This document shows, in pieces, positions 12,266 through 26,300 of a DNA stretch of 64,000 bases. Below the pieces are notes generated by a model. The model did no database searches, was not told where the DNA came from, and saw only the letters and a list, made by a program, of their open reading frames with translations. The stretch is from Clavelina lepadiformis (taxonomy: Eukaryota; Chordata; Ascidiacea; Aplousobranchia; Clavelinidae). Both the position numbers and the translations under genes were made by a program. The DNA is taken from contig NC_135246.1 in NCBI RefSeq assembly GCF_947623445.1, positions 11,267,856-11,331,855 of the forward strand, read 5' to 3'. Each line of letters starts with the position of its first letter. Within the stretch, counting starts at the first letter, position 1.

Positions 12266-13193
12266 ATGGTAGGCAGGCTGTGTTGTTTCAGTATTGCGGG
12301 AATTTTATGTGGGCTGGCCGTTGTGAGTGCCAGCCTTGCCGCAGGCACAGATTATTGGTATGAGATATTAAATAAGGTTCCAGCACAAACAAATGACAAT
12401 GCTACCGTTCCCACCTACAAATACCCTTACCATGTTGGTCTTTGGCTCACTTGCTATGATCAGGATATACCAGACACAAGTAAGATTTTAGTCAACTTTC
12501 AATTTTTCTGTAAGGGTTAGCTGAATAACTGTTAATCTAAAGAATTTTATTTTTTCCAGTACCTAACAAAGAGTTGATTAGCGGAAATTGCGTGTTGAAT
12601 TATGACTTTCGATCAAAACATATAGAAGGTGAGCCATGAAATGTATAAGAACTAATCATAACAAAATATTTCTTAAGACCATTACTACTAACAGTAATGA
12701 TGGCTTTGGCTACCTTTTAGACTTTGCCAGAACAAGTGCGGTGTGTATTGTACTTTCTTGTGGAATAATGTTGGCTTCTGGTGTCCTTGGAATGTCAGGA
12801 TGCGCTTGTAGGCGTAGCACTCCCTTGCTGTTGAGTGGGATATTTTTATATGTTTCTAGTAAGTAGAACTGTTATCTGAAATCCAGTCACAATTGCAATA
12901 TTACAATTCCTAAAGAAATACTTGCATACCACGTGATCTACCAGAGAATTAAAGCATGTGTCACTTTATATTAAGCTTTGGTTATGCTCATTGGGATGTG
13001 CTGTTTCATTGGACGGATATTGCTCGAGGGTGAACCACCAAATATCCCAGTTGCTGCAGAGGTGTCTACTCGATACGGATGGTCGTTCTACTTAGGTTGG
13101 GCTTCCGTTGGACTGCAATTACTCTCAGCATCGATGATGGTTGGAGGAAACAGAAAGTGCAGCGGGATAAAGGATCAAGTAAACTTCATATGA
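12266..13193 (+). CDS. Claudin/PMP22/CACNG-superfamily four-transmembrane protein
   Basis: The exons are 12266-12479, 12560-12628, 12721-12858 and 12976-13193; all three introns are phase 1 and the product is 212 aa. The start is the ATG at 12266, followed directly by the first membrane helix (CCFSIAGILCGLAVVSASLA). The first extracellular loop has the family signature: DYW, then GLWLTCYD, then GNC, i.e. W...GLW..C...C. Two hydrophobic stretches follow the signature in exon 3 and two more in exon 4, ending in a short Lys/Asp/Gln tail. The loop (TDYW...VGLWLTC) most resembles voltage-gated calcium-channel gamma and TMEM114/TMEM235-type members, but LHFPL or a divergent claudin cannot be excluded. 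Members act at the plasma membrane as junction components or as auxiliary subunits of channels and receptors. Confidence 0.8.
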
Positions 13194-14335
13194 CTGGAGG
13201 GGAACAGAGTTACTGAAACAGACTTGGGTGTAAGACATACCTAGTCATTCAGTAAGGAGGAACAATCCACAACATCACCTGAAAGTATCAGTTGCTCCAG
13301 GCATCTGGAACATGTTGGCTCAAAGACGGTTAATTTTTTTTGTATCAAATGCCATTTGTATTAAAGATATTTCTACCAGGCAAGTGTCAATGCTAACATT
13401 TACATAGGTTACTTCACAATTGAAATATCTTCCTTGCCAAGCCAAGAGGCTTAACTTGTACAAAGTAAGAATATGTAGGTGGAAATAATTGCAAATAAGA
13501 CTTATTTGACTTGCCTTTAAATTCATCTGTTCAAAGCTTGCAATGGCAAAAAGGTACTTTAGCAAGTTTATCACAAAAGCAAGAACCTATTATTGCGTAT
13601 ATGAAAGCAAGTCTAGACAGTCCACATACACGTCTCAATATTATTACAAAAAGGTTGGGACAGAGGCATGAAACTCACACAGTGTTTTACAACTCAGTGG
13701 ATAAGAAGATTAGTGTGCGACTGGTACATTCTCGAAATAAAAGCAACGCAGACGCAACAGATAAGCTTTTAATGCACGATAAAAAGAAATAGGCAGTGCT
13801 AAAAACCAACTTTAAAATCTAGCAACAAGTTCAACAAATACAAAGTATTGTCATTTTGAAAATTATCTGTTTAAAAATTCTGCCCAACGAAAATAACCTT
13901 TTATAAAAATGTCAAATTACGTCAGTCAACATGATGGAACAAACAAAAAAGAAATGACAGTGAAAGAACTGGTAGAATTTTTCACACAGAAAATGCTGGT
14001 ACCAATGATGTGATAAGATTTGATGCCTTGGAAACTACTTAGATGAGAGCAGCTTGACAGACCAATTATACACAACTACTCAACCAAACGCCTTGTAATT
14101 GGTAACTAACCTGTTGACTTTTTTCTGTTGGATGCAGTATTAGCTATTGATTGACAGCAGTAAGATGGCCGATAGATACAAAACAAAGGCCTACAATGAC
14201 ATGCTGGCACTACAGATACACGGTAAAATCGTCACGCATTTGTGCAGTAAAACTAGCAAAAATAAACTCAACATATTTTGATAGTAAAACGCATAAAAAA
14301 TACTTTGAGGTAAAAATGATTAAAATTTAACAGTA
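13194..14335. other. Convergent intergenic stretch with possible 3' UTRs
   Basis: The claudin-like gene (plus) and the SMCHD1 gene (minus) converge here, so this should hold both 3' UTRs. A plus-strand frame at 13511-13792 is open for 93 codons but resembles nothing I know and has no detectable splice partner, so I do not call it. Confidence 0.4.
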
Positions 14336-17300
14336 TCAACGTTTACGTCTCTTTCGTTTTGGCTTGTCACTTTCCATCTTTTGACGAGGTGGGATGCTTT
14401 GGCGAGATGTGGGCTTGTGTAAATCTGTATTAGCAATACAAAATTAACACAACCACTGTTTACTTACAGCACATAGTAAGTATATATTTTCACACCATAG
14501 CATTTTAAGTACGAAGTCTTTTGTAAAGTAGCAATCCTGTTTAACATTTCATGCAAATATCTGGTAAAAAGAATCAATCTGGTAAGAATCTGGTAAAAAC
14601 TTCAAGGCAGACCTATTTGCTTTTCCACTTCTTTCAATCGTTGTTTCGCTTCATCTCTTTCAGCTTTTTTCTTTTTCATCTCATCGGTTCCAAGAGACTC
14701 CTCCAGGAGTGAGAGCTCCTCGTTGGCAGACTCAACCTCATCCAGAATGCCATACAACTCATTTAGCAATTCTGATAAAACGTTGTCTTGTTTTAAGAAA
14801 TTAATCAAAAATTAATCTTTTCATAAATATGGTAATATTGTCTGTTTTTTAAATAGTTTTGCTTAGTATTTTGTATAAATTACAACAATTAGTAATACTT
14901 TTAAGTAGCTCTTAAACTAATATGAGTTCCCTAAAACTTAAATTCAAACTCAAACTCAAGCTGTAACTTTGCAAGTATCAATCAAGAACAGGTGTTGAAA
15001 AAGAGATGGCTTAGGTTTAGTAATTAAGTAGACACACTTACCAATCTGTTTGCAACACTGGTAGTACCTTGAAGAAATAGGAGCACCAAATACTACACCC
15101 CTGAGCTTTTCCATTGACGGTGCCCTATTTTGATTTCCACCAAATTTTCCATTGCTTCGAATGCGATTGCCATTGCGTGTGAGTATAGTGGGACAGTATG
15201 CGTGCTTCACAACCTGTCCATGACAAGTGTTAACAAAATGACAAATATGCAGCAGTTTCTTAAACTCTAAAACTTTTCATATATAAATTAAATTTTAGTT
15301 CTTTCTAGTCAACCCCTCTTGCTAAATATAACGTGCTTGTTACAAATAAACATCAACACACTAAAAAAATACAGACCATTTTTCTGTAATCATTTGCTGA
15401 ATCAAGATCGTCTACTATTATTGTATCTCCAAGAAGCATTCCAAAAACTATTAATTGCAAAGTCATCATGAACAGTCTTAACATAACTGGCATAACAACA
15501 AAGTACGATCCAAAAGAACTTAATGTAATACCAATCTTGCATTGATTTTCATTCTTAGGGAACTGAAGCAAGTGCCTAGCATAAACAGGATTGCCAGATA
15601 CGTTTTTGATTTTCGTTCCATGAGGAAGAGCAGTATTCCAGTTGGATAAATTCTTTCTATATATGCTGTCCATTGGAAGAATTTGTTGGGAACCAGTCGT
15701 GATTCTGTGCACTTCCCGTGCCTAAGGCAAAATGAAACGTTATAATATGTAGTGGCAACGTTTTCACATGTTTCTTATCTGCACTTGTTACCTTTTTAGT
15801 GGTTGTAGTAATCAGGCAATCCATGTCTCCAGCCATATGCCAGGACAGAACTCTTGCTACATCTGCATCTTCAATAAATGCGAGGTGACCAATCTGGAAT
15901 GTGTCATTCCATCATTTTACAAATATGTGAATTGATAAATGTTAAGACAAATTCCCAAATTTTATGAATTTGTATAAATCCTTTATTCTTGTTTCTACTA
16001 TTAATTTAATTGGAAACAAGCATTTCTAATACTAACTGGCAAAGACAACCCCTGACTAGTACATTATATACCCAATACTCCAAATCGTGATCTTTTAAAA
16101 TAACAAACTCTTTGCACAGGAAAACAATGTGTCATAGTACAGAGTTAATTACAACCTTTCCAAGAACTTCACTTCCTCCATCTTGATATTCAGGCAAGAC
16201 ACACTGCCGTCTAGGTTGCTGTAACACCATGTCACGTTCCGCCACTGACAGTTTGAGCAATCGCTCCACGTCTTGCAATTCTGATTCAGTTGCGACAGGC
16301 ACAGACAAGTTTTGTAAATTGGAAATTAACTGCAAAGCCAACACAAGATTTTGTTTTAGTTTATAACAACCAATTAACTTACTTTTCAATTTGAATGCCG
16401 TTAGCTTCCTAATATTTTGGACTTACTTTCTTCTTTTTGTTGGTTGTTTCGTTACAATTTTTCTTTATTTCTTGCAATAAAGTATCCTGAGCACTGAAAG
16501 TTTCTTCATATAACTCAACTGCATGAGCCAATTCATCGCGTTGCTTGACCAAAGCACTCATCTGGGCATGCTTCCTCGCATCTTTCATGGAATGATGCCA
16601 TCAAAATTTTTTAAACACTTATAACAAGTTAATGTTTCATGACAATAAGCAAATATTTTGTGATTTGATTTAGGAAAAACAATGATTAGTGAGCAATGCA
16701 AACAGAACATCTGTTCACACTTACCATTGTAGAAAAGAAATTTGAGCATGTATGGTTGAACAGAAATGATCGGTGAAGTGATTTCACAATGCAAGATATA
16801 CTGAGAGCCATCAGCACCAGGTGAATTTTCTTGAAGCATAAGATTCTAAGAAATTTGCGCATAATAAAGAAAGTTAAAAATAAAGTAAAAAAAGTTCCTT
16901 TTTGCTTATGCAAGTGTTGGCAATTTACTCGAACCTGTAGAGTGACTTCTCCATTATGAAATGGGATATTTAAGTGTGTCGAGTTTCCTAGAAACCTGGG
17001 AACTTCTGTTGATTTTAAACTTTGATCACAAGGCTGAATGGTTACACACATGTCACCTGACATATTCTCGCCGACCAAGTTGTGGTAATTGTCCTATTAG
17101 GTTAAATAGTAAGTCACAGCTAAGCAAAAGTGAACAGGCCTAAACTTCTATAGTAAATAATTGGTGCTCAATTGAATTTACCTTTAACTGTAAAGTTAAA
17201 TTCCTTATAATCACTCTGTTGAGTTTGGCATTTGATACGGTTGGAGTGCCTGGCTCTGATGTATGGCACAACTTGCATGGGGAACCTTTGACAAGAATGC

Positions 17301-20300
17301 AAATAAACAATGATAAATTCCTAATATAACCTTCAATTCTCCTGTTTCCCCTTTCCTCTCTGTAGTTATAAGACTTTGCATTATGAGTAAAACTACCTGC
17401 TATTGTGGTGAGTTTCAAACATTCACTGACTAATGAAAATGACTTTGCAGTGGCTGAGCTGACAATGCCGAAGATTGCAGAAAATTCTGAGGCTTTTGTT
17501 GATGCTTTCAAATTTTCAAACACATGATTTCCATTGGACGTTACAGAGCGATACCACATTGCCTTCAGAATATGAAATACTTTGTCAATACGCATAAAAG
17601 GCACAGGTTCCGCAAAAACAGTTCTAATATTACACTTGAGGGAAGTTAATTTGAAACGTTTTATCGCATGCAATACATGTGGCAGTTGAGAAGAATGCTT
17701 ACAGAAGTGGGAACAGATTTATCTTTGGACATTTTCCCTTTCCATATAACCATGCACAAATGAATTTTGGCAGTGACATTTGTGCCTTCTTCTGATAACA
17801 CATCTACTTCAAAATCTGCAATCGTTAAAAATATGAAGCATAGAGTACTTCTACATGCCAATAAACACAGCATAATCTGAAATTTTTCACAGACAGAGTA
17901 AATTTGAATGACCTAGAATAGGAAAAATATGAAACAAATATTTGGCAACTCCTTAAACATTTTCACCGACCAGAAAAAATGACACAGCTATTACACATGG
18001 ATTAATGCAATAAATTCCCACATTTGGTAAACACTTCATATATCTGAGTGGCCAAACACATTGCAAAATATTTACCTGGCCACTTACTACCAGCAGTCAC
18101 AGTAGTATTCTCAGATAAACATCGATATTCTATAGAAACGGGGGTTTCGGTGTTGGGTAAAATAGATATTGTCAACTTAGGTCCCTCAATCGCTGTTCGG
18201 TTATAAACAGCTCTTGGCCGAAGCTGATAGTCTCCACTACAAATTTATAAACAATTAAGTAACTTTAAAATGCACACAAACTTTCTAACTAGAATAAGTT
18301 AATATAAGTTAAAATAAGGACAAGAATAGTAAAAAAACAACTTAGACGGAAACTACTTTTACAAAATTGATAAACTAATTTTACATCTTAAGCTGGTACC
18401 AATGGTTAAGTACTAACCATTTCCCGGACACTGTGAATTTCGGGAAACTTGCAGTGCCACTGGCATCGGTTTTAATGACAGATAGTGTTGGTGTTAATTT
18501 CAGGCCTGGATCTCTGCCCAATAAAATCTTTACACCACTTTCGGGTGAGGGGTTTCCCCAACCATCCAACAATTCCACACTTATTGGTGTGTGCATTTTT
18601 GTTCCATTAAGCACTGATATGCTCTGCTCAAAACAGTGAAATTGTGATTTCTGCATTAGCTTTCCTATGTATGTTAGAGAGTAGGAGCTACATATGCAAA
18701 GTAATAAACAAGCAAATAAGGATAAAATTATAAGTAAGTATAACAACATTCAATTTAAAAGTGATCATAAATTAATTCAAGCCACACCTCATACTTTTAT
18801 ACCATATTTGTGGGTTTGCCTTACTTTATCATAATCAGTGCTTCCTGTGACTCGCATTGTAACTGGGGAACCGGCAACCAACTGCAAGACAGTGTACTCT
18901 TTTAAAATATTCCCATAGGCAATAGTAATCTCCCGGCTTCCAATAGGGCCTTCGTTGAACTGAATTTCTCGAATCACAATTTGATTGTTCTGTCATGAGA
19001 AATTAAATGTAATAAATATAAAAGCATAAACAATGAAGACATTGTCAGGTTTTAACATTTTTAAAGACAATTTTTGGGAATAAAAATAACAATCCACTTT
19101 CTCCACCTCAACGCTGTTCCTCAGCAGGGCTTCATCCAGTCCATTTCCCATTACTTTGATCATTTCAAACTGACCAGGCTGAATATGCAGTTGATTTCCG
19201 AAGTTGTCCAGTAACTTAACAGATATTGGATCATGTCTGACCATCCCCACTCTTGCTTTGCGATCACCATGGACTATGATTTTTAAACCAGCTGGTTCAC
19301 CTGCCACTGGTCTGAAATAAAGATTTTGTATTAAGTTCTATCACTTTGTTATGTAACTTGCCTATAGTAGCACACGCCACGATAACTACCGAAAGTTTGC
19401 AGTATAGTGGTATGACGATGAATAAAGTATAATTTAATGACATGACATAACAACACTGTTTCTCGAGTGCATATAGAAGCCTGTTATTCTGTACAGATTG
19501 TCCACCCAACCAACAATGTGGGAGATCGTTATGTTTTTTGACATTTTCCTGTAAAAATCTGTATATTTTTTATTATTTATTTACTTACTTGATATTAAAG
19601 GAGAAGTCAACTCTCTTTTCGATCATCACAGATACCTGGCAGAATTTAATGTCGGACACGTTGGTTGGCACCGGCATGTTTGGGAGAATTCCATTTTCCA
19701 GGTCTGATGAAGATAGGTTGCTGGTCCAGTTCACCTAGTACAAATTGCAATGCTTGCGCTCATAAAGTTAAACAAAAATAATATAAAGAATAAAATAAAA
19801 AATATCCAATTTCAATACCAAAGAAATGCACGCTATCAAAGAAAGGTAAGGGAAAGTTTGTGAACTCAAGGCTCAAGAGGCCAGTTAAGGATTACTTTCA
19901 GACATTCAAAGTTTACATTACACCAGACTGGTGTAATACACCTATTAAACTTTGAAACCCATTGATAAGAGTGGCAGCATGGTCCTTGACTCTTTGCTAT
20001 GAAGTAAGTGTTTTTGGCCAACCTCATCTGGAGATAACGAGTGTTGCTTTTGCCAAAAATTTTGCTGTAAAGTTACTTTTAGTTGTCCAAGATTTTGAAT
20101 TAAACAAATTTGAATTAATGCGCTACCTTTATTTGAGATGCCAGCTTAGGGTTTAACTCAATCTGACGATTAGCTTCATCAAATAACTGATATGTGAGGC
20201 TCTCAATGACTTCACCGGCTTCCCAAAACAAGTCTTGACCTATAAATAACCCAAAAATGTTAAAAAAAGCACTGAGTCTAATAAAAAGATGACAGTTATG

Positions 20301-23300
20301 TCGCTGTTGCATATATGGCAACCTTGCTTGAGTTTGATTGGCTCATCATCTTCCCCTGATTTAGAATCTTGGTAGAAGAGGCTGATTGCATGGATTTTGG
20401 TTGATGGAGTGATGAGCAGTGGAAATTCTACAGACTTGATCTGAATATTATGAAAAACATGATAATTCTTATTGGAAAATACACAACTGTATCATACTTA
20501 CATACAACCTGCATAAGCAAACCTTACTGAATAATAAGATGTTGCCTTAGAAACAGCAAGACATTACCGTTTTAATTCCAGGTACATCAATCTTTGCTTT
20601 TATTGTTTGAGGTTTTGTAGTTCGTTTCACTTTTAATCGACCAGACAAAGTACCACAACCACTCTGTGAGCAATTACATGTCCATGTTGGTAGACCTGAT
20701 GCACCGGTGAACTAAATAAAAGGTTCTGAATGAAATTTTCAAAAACTTCGTGAATAGAGATTTCAGGACAGGTACTACCACATACATACCTTACACTGAA
20801 CCATTAATTTCTTTTTCAATGTGATATTTCCAGACAAGTCCACTACTTCCACACCAAGTTTGACATCGGAGGAATTTTGGCATTCAAGCTGATCATACCA
20901 GCACTCATGTTCATTGTCTTAGGCACAAAATATTGAGTGACATTTAAGACAAACTACCCAAATGTAACTCCACCTCAACAAAACTCGCAATTTTTGTAAA
21001 TAAATATTTCAACTTTTATAATAAGCTGACATTAACTCAACAAGTAAAGACAATTATTTACTATTGGTACTAATTTCAGTTTAGGCAAATCTTATGAACA
21101 TGTAAGTTAGTAATCCAGAGCAATAAAAGCATTAGAAAGCACTTTGCTACCTTCATCTGCTTCTAGTGTATTGTATCCATCACTGAATGAAACCAGTCTA
21201 AGTTGATGAGGAGTGCCTGGTAATAAGCGAACCTTTAAAGTCTGAGACTCGCGTTGCAAACCAGGGATTATTACTGTCATTTGGAAGCTCTAAAACAACA
21301 GTAGAAGATGCTGTGGCTGGTTAATTTCATTTGTCCTGTTTATACTCCAAAAAGCAATTTTAAGGTGATGAAGCTGTTAACATGGTCAATGGTGATGGTT
21401 GAATAATGACTAGATGCATGTTGATGCAAGCAGTTAATAAAATACAATGGGAACACTCATATTTACACTTGATAGATAAAAACCAAAACACAGTAACTGT
21501 TTAGAAAGTGATGCAACATTGTAAAACACCTTTCCTTGCTGCGACATCACTTTTCCAAGAGCAACCACATCTTTGACAATAAGAGTGTTGCCTTTTATCT
21601 CCACATCGCCGTATTTAATATCCAGCCCTCTAAAAAATACAAGGTGCCATAGACAAAAATATAGACATTATAGCATGAAGTAATTAAAGTCATAATGTGA
21701 CACAAAAAGCAGGTAAACTTACTCAGATTCTAGAATAGGTTCGCCATCATATGCTGCTGGTGTAGAATGTCCAAATCTGTTCTGCATATCCAGTGGGATG
21801 TCAAAATACTCACCGATCCTTAACGGTGATTCCAAAATGCCGACAATAAACCTAACTCACAAGGTGCAATTTTTAAGTAATACCTTTAGTTGCTCAGTAA
21901 ATTGTATTGTTAAAATAAAGATGTATCATACTTGTATGGGGGTGCCGATTTGATTTTGAACTTAATGGTCATGGAAGGCAGTCTCCGTCCATCAGCATAC
22001 GTGTACGATCCACATTCAGAGAATGTGGCTTGCAAAGATATTACATAATCACCCACTCCAGTAAGATCATCTGCAAACAATTTCAAGTCATCTACTGTGG
22101 CAGTCAATTTTATGACAAATTTATAGTGCGTAATGTTTATGAATACGGCACTAATACTTGAAAAAATCTTCACAATAATAAGGCTAACACAAAATATAGC
22201 AATATCCTTAATCCTACATTCCAGAACAAGTGAATTACCTATTCGTTTAAACCAATATGGCCAATTTTTGCCATGTGCTGTAACATGGCTTGCCAATTCA
22301 ATTGGCTTTTTATCGACTGAATTTTGTGGTTTGAAAAACAACTTTTGCTCCATGATTAGTTTTCGATTTCCAGCATTAGAGGGAAGCTTCTGAATTGGTT
22401 CATCATTCTGGTTTAAAATTTGTACACTCATAGCACCTATAACATTGGATAGATCGATCACAATTCTGTTAGCAGAAATACTACATGTGATCATAAAGAA
22501 ACACCTACATATACCTACGTTAGAATAATTCAAGTACGCAAGATAAAGCGATAAAATTTTAAATTAAGATAAAACTTAAATTTGATACTTTTAAAGAAGT
22601 TCTGAGAGTTTGGATAAGTTGGGGGAAATAGTGAGACATAAGATTAAATAAACTTCATGGTAAGAAATTTTGTTGCCTGTATTTCGTGGTTTGGACAAGG
22701 AATCAATATAGGTATACACAAAGAAACAATAAATGCTGAACAAATAGAGATAACTGCATTTTCTTTATTTAAAATCTGCCTTTTTACACAACAATATCAA
22801 ATAAAAAGTTCATTTATGTTGTTTTACATTATTCAGTTTATCCTCTCGAACATGCTGTAGGCTATATGAATAAAAACTGTTTGAGATAGTTGGAAAATTT
22901 GAAAATTTAGTAACATTTGATTTCAAATCCTTGTATTCGTGCAAGCTCAGATCAGATCAGATCAATGGTGTGCTTAGCCATAGGTTTCTTGTCAAACTGC
23001 TGACAGTTCAACATCTACTAACCAATAGAAAGTCCACTGGGACTGGTTTGACCTTCATGAATCTTGTCACCTTCAGGCCAGGTTAATGAAATTGATGCTG
23101 GAAGTTTGGCTTCTTCATCTTGAACAAGCTCAAGAACAGCGTCTGATGACGCACTTCGATCAAGTTTTGAGAGTGGAAATGAGCGAACATCGCCATACAA
23201 TGCTTGTGGTTCCTAAAAAGTGAAAGCCATTAAAACTTCAAAAAATTGGACTTAATCGAATCTTAGTCAATGTTTCTTGTTTACATTTAATGGAAATTTG

Positions 23301-26300
23301 TACTAACTATGTTTTCGGAATCGTCAGCCATTCTCACACATGGGATACCTGTAATTACCTTGACAAAGCCTTGCATATCATTGATAAAATAACACTACTG
23401 ATCATACCTAATTATCTATTGAACAACAGAAAATGCTGATAAAAATCTGTAGTACCTGGATAATTTCCATTTCACCACCAACAGCAAAGACATCTCCATC
23501 ATAGTCTCCATACAGAAGAAACCTTCTAATGGTGCCGCATATCAAAGGAATTGTGCGTTGGGTTCTTACCTACGCAGAATTAAAACTGTATAATATCATC
23601 AAATTCTTGCATTAGATTTGTTGTGATGCTGATCGTGGTCAAACATATCAAACAAGACTCTCAACTTCACCTCCTAAGTTATAAGATACAATGGTCAATA
23701 AGTTTCAGCAAATTTATCAGTAATCTTTATTATTATATTAAGCCAATGGATCTCAACCGGGGTGCTGCGGACCCTAGGGTGCCATTTACGTTTCGCAAGG
23801 GTGCCGCAAGTTATTGGGCACTAATCACTAGTCCAGGAAAACGGTTGCAAAAATTATTTTTATTTAATGCAGAAACTTTTTGGTTTGACTGTGGGTGCCG
23901 CCAAATGTTTTTGTTGTTTGCAGGGTGCCGTAAGCCAAAAAAGGTTGAGAACCACCGTATTAAACTATGATGACAAACCAGTTGTCCTTTGCTGAATATT
24001 TTTCCATCCCATTCAATTGCTTTATAGACTGTCCATGGAGCTTGACTTCTTCTTGAACCAGGTTCATTTCTCATGATAGAACTTGAAAATTTTAAAAACT
24101 TTACCTGCAGGCAAAACTATGTACATGAGCACAATGATATGAAAAGCTACATTTGCTGTCCAGATCGCTCATTAAATATCAGCTAGAAATTAAAAATGTT
24201 TTGCAAAATACAGATAAGAATTTATAAATGTGCTAAAACAAAATTTATGAATTGCTTGGAACAATAAACACATTATAATAATTGCACCTGCCTGCTTGTC
24301 ATATTTTTCATGGCATTCCCTTAACCACTCATAAAACTGTCTCTGTATTAAGGACTTCTTTTGTTCCTGACCAAGTATCATTCGTAGGAATGTTGTGTTT
24401 CGGTCGTGTAATTTCGAGTCAAGATCAATGAATGTAAGCTTGTTTGTGCTTACCTAGACATAAAAAATTGAAAAAAGTCTTACGAGAGAAGAGATGCTGG
24501 CTTTGCCTAACCTGGAATTTCTGGCAATAAATAATCCTTAACAATCCTGTCATAACATGATTTATTTGTAATGTTGCATCTGTGAACCTGAAATATGTCG
24601 TTTGTGAAAAGGCAACCAGAGATTCGATAAAAACAGTCAATTGGTATATTTGTTTGCTTTCTTGGAACGCGGCACCATTCAAAACTGATAAAATAAATTG
24701 GGCTTATTTAGAATATTCGTATCTAAGCCTACTACGATAAAAAGGAATGTGTGAAAACCAAAATACCCACTCATCGACAAAAGTATACGGAATGAGTCTT
24801 CCATTCCAGAAGCATTCAAAAACTGGACGTCGTCCTCGACCAGGGGGTTCCCCACAGTCTTCATTGTCGCTTTCATCTGAAAAAGATTATTATCACTAAA
24901 TAAGTAAAAAGTTAGCATAGTATGACACACCATGTTATGTGTTTCTTGTCATGAAACATTTCAGGAATACGATTTCCAAAATCATCATCTAAAAATTCAG
25001 CTTATCCAATAAACTGAAAATTAAAAGCCTTCAAACACCCACTAAATTAGAAATTTCCTTTGTTTATATAGTAGAATCCGCTTAATACATTAAAACTGGT
25101 TCCAGACATGTTTTGATAGCTGATATTTATACCTGATCATTTGATGCATCAAAGTTTTTTAACTAACACCTATTGCAAATATGAAGCAATTTGGTTTGCT
25201 TTTTTAACTAAATAGTAATGGGCAGGCTTGTCTGACAGAATACAGCTAACATGAGACTGACCCTTATATAGAATTGAGACTGACTGACACGTATGATAGA
25301 GCAATATCTAGTCATATAACTTTGGTAGGGTTGAGCTACATTTTACACACCAATATGTGGTTTATAAAAAGTTATTATTTGTTCACAAACGAAATTGTTT
25401 TGAAGTTGGCAACAAGATGAGATAGATTGTTTACGAGTGCTAATCAAATTCTTCTTAACATTAATTTTTTTTACAAATAAGAAATGCAAATGGAGTTTTA
25501 AAAAAGCAGCATTTCAATTATCAACTAAAATATGTTTGATTGAAAAAAATTTTTTTCTCAAGCTAAATTGGATGTGACGATAGGCAACTGGATTTATTTA
25601 CCCAAGGATCTGGAAAGTGGAATCTACTGCAGTATACCAGGAAGAGCGAACAGCAGTGGGAATACCACTTCTACCTGTACACATTTATCACATACCATCA
25701 GCACACACATCCAATGGATAAGTCTCCTTATCATAAAGAAAAGGATGATATCTTAAAATTCCTTCCACAACACCATTGCCTCTATCTGACTTTGCTACAA
25801 ATTCAAATGAGTCGGCAGCAGTTCTGATGTATTTCGACTCAAGGTCATCTTCAATATCGCCAAGATCGACAGTGGTCTTCTTACTTCCATTATACATTGT
25901 CACCTGAAGAAAGACAGATGTATAAAATATGGATTATTACTGGTTGTATTTAATTCAAATAAAACTTTACTAAAAAGTTTCACCTAATCACGGACAAACA
26001 AAACCACTTTAGTTTATTGTTAGGTTTCACACTGCTGCTGATGAAAGTTACAATTAGTAAAACGACACTGAAAGTTTCACACACTTTCACAGTGACATCC
26101 AAGGCACCGATGTTCCTTCTCTTCTTCGACATGGTAGTGTTGCCTTCTGGACCATGAATGTAATAGTGGTATATGTGGCTGAAAATAAACAGACAAGTGT
26201 AGTGACTATAAAGATAACATTTAAGTCACATGTAAATTGTACAGAATTGCAATGCACTTTTAATACCTCATAAACGTATGGAATACATATCAGAATACAA

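Noticed and set aside
13511..13792. 93-codon plus-strand frame between the claudin-like gene and SMCHD1
   Set aside because: No known domain and no splice context; it lies in the expected convergent 3' UTR region.
24425..24590. Minus-strand segment [15 protein letters not shown] that looked like an SMCHD1 exon
   Set aside because: Its ends do not keep phase with neighbours. The direct join of ...LFTNDIFQ (ending 24588) to VSTNKLTF (starting 24453) matches vertebrate SMCHD1 exactly, so the segment is intronic.
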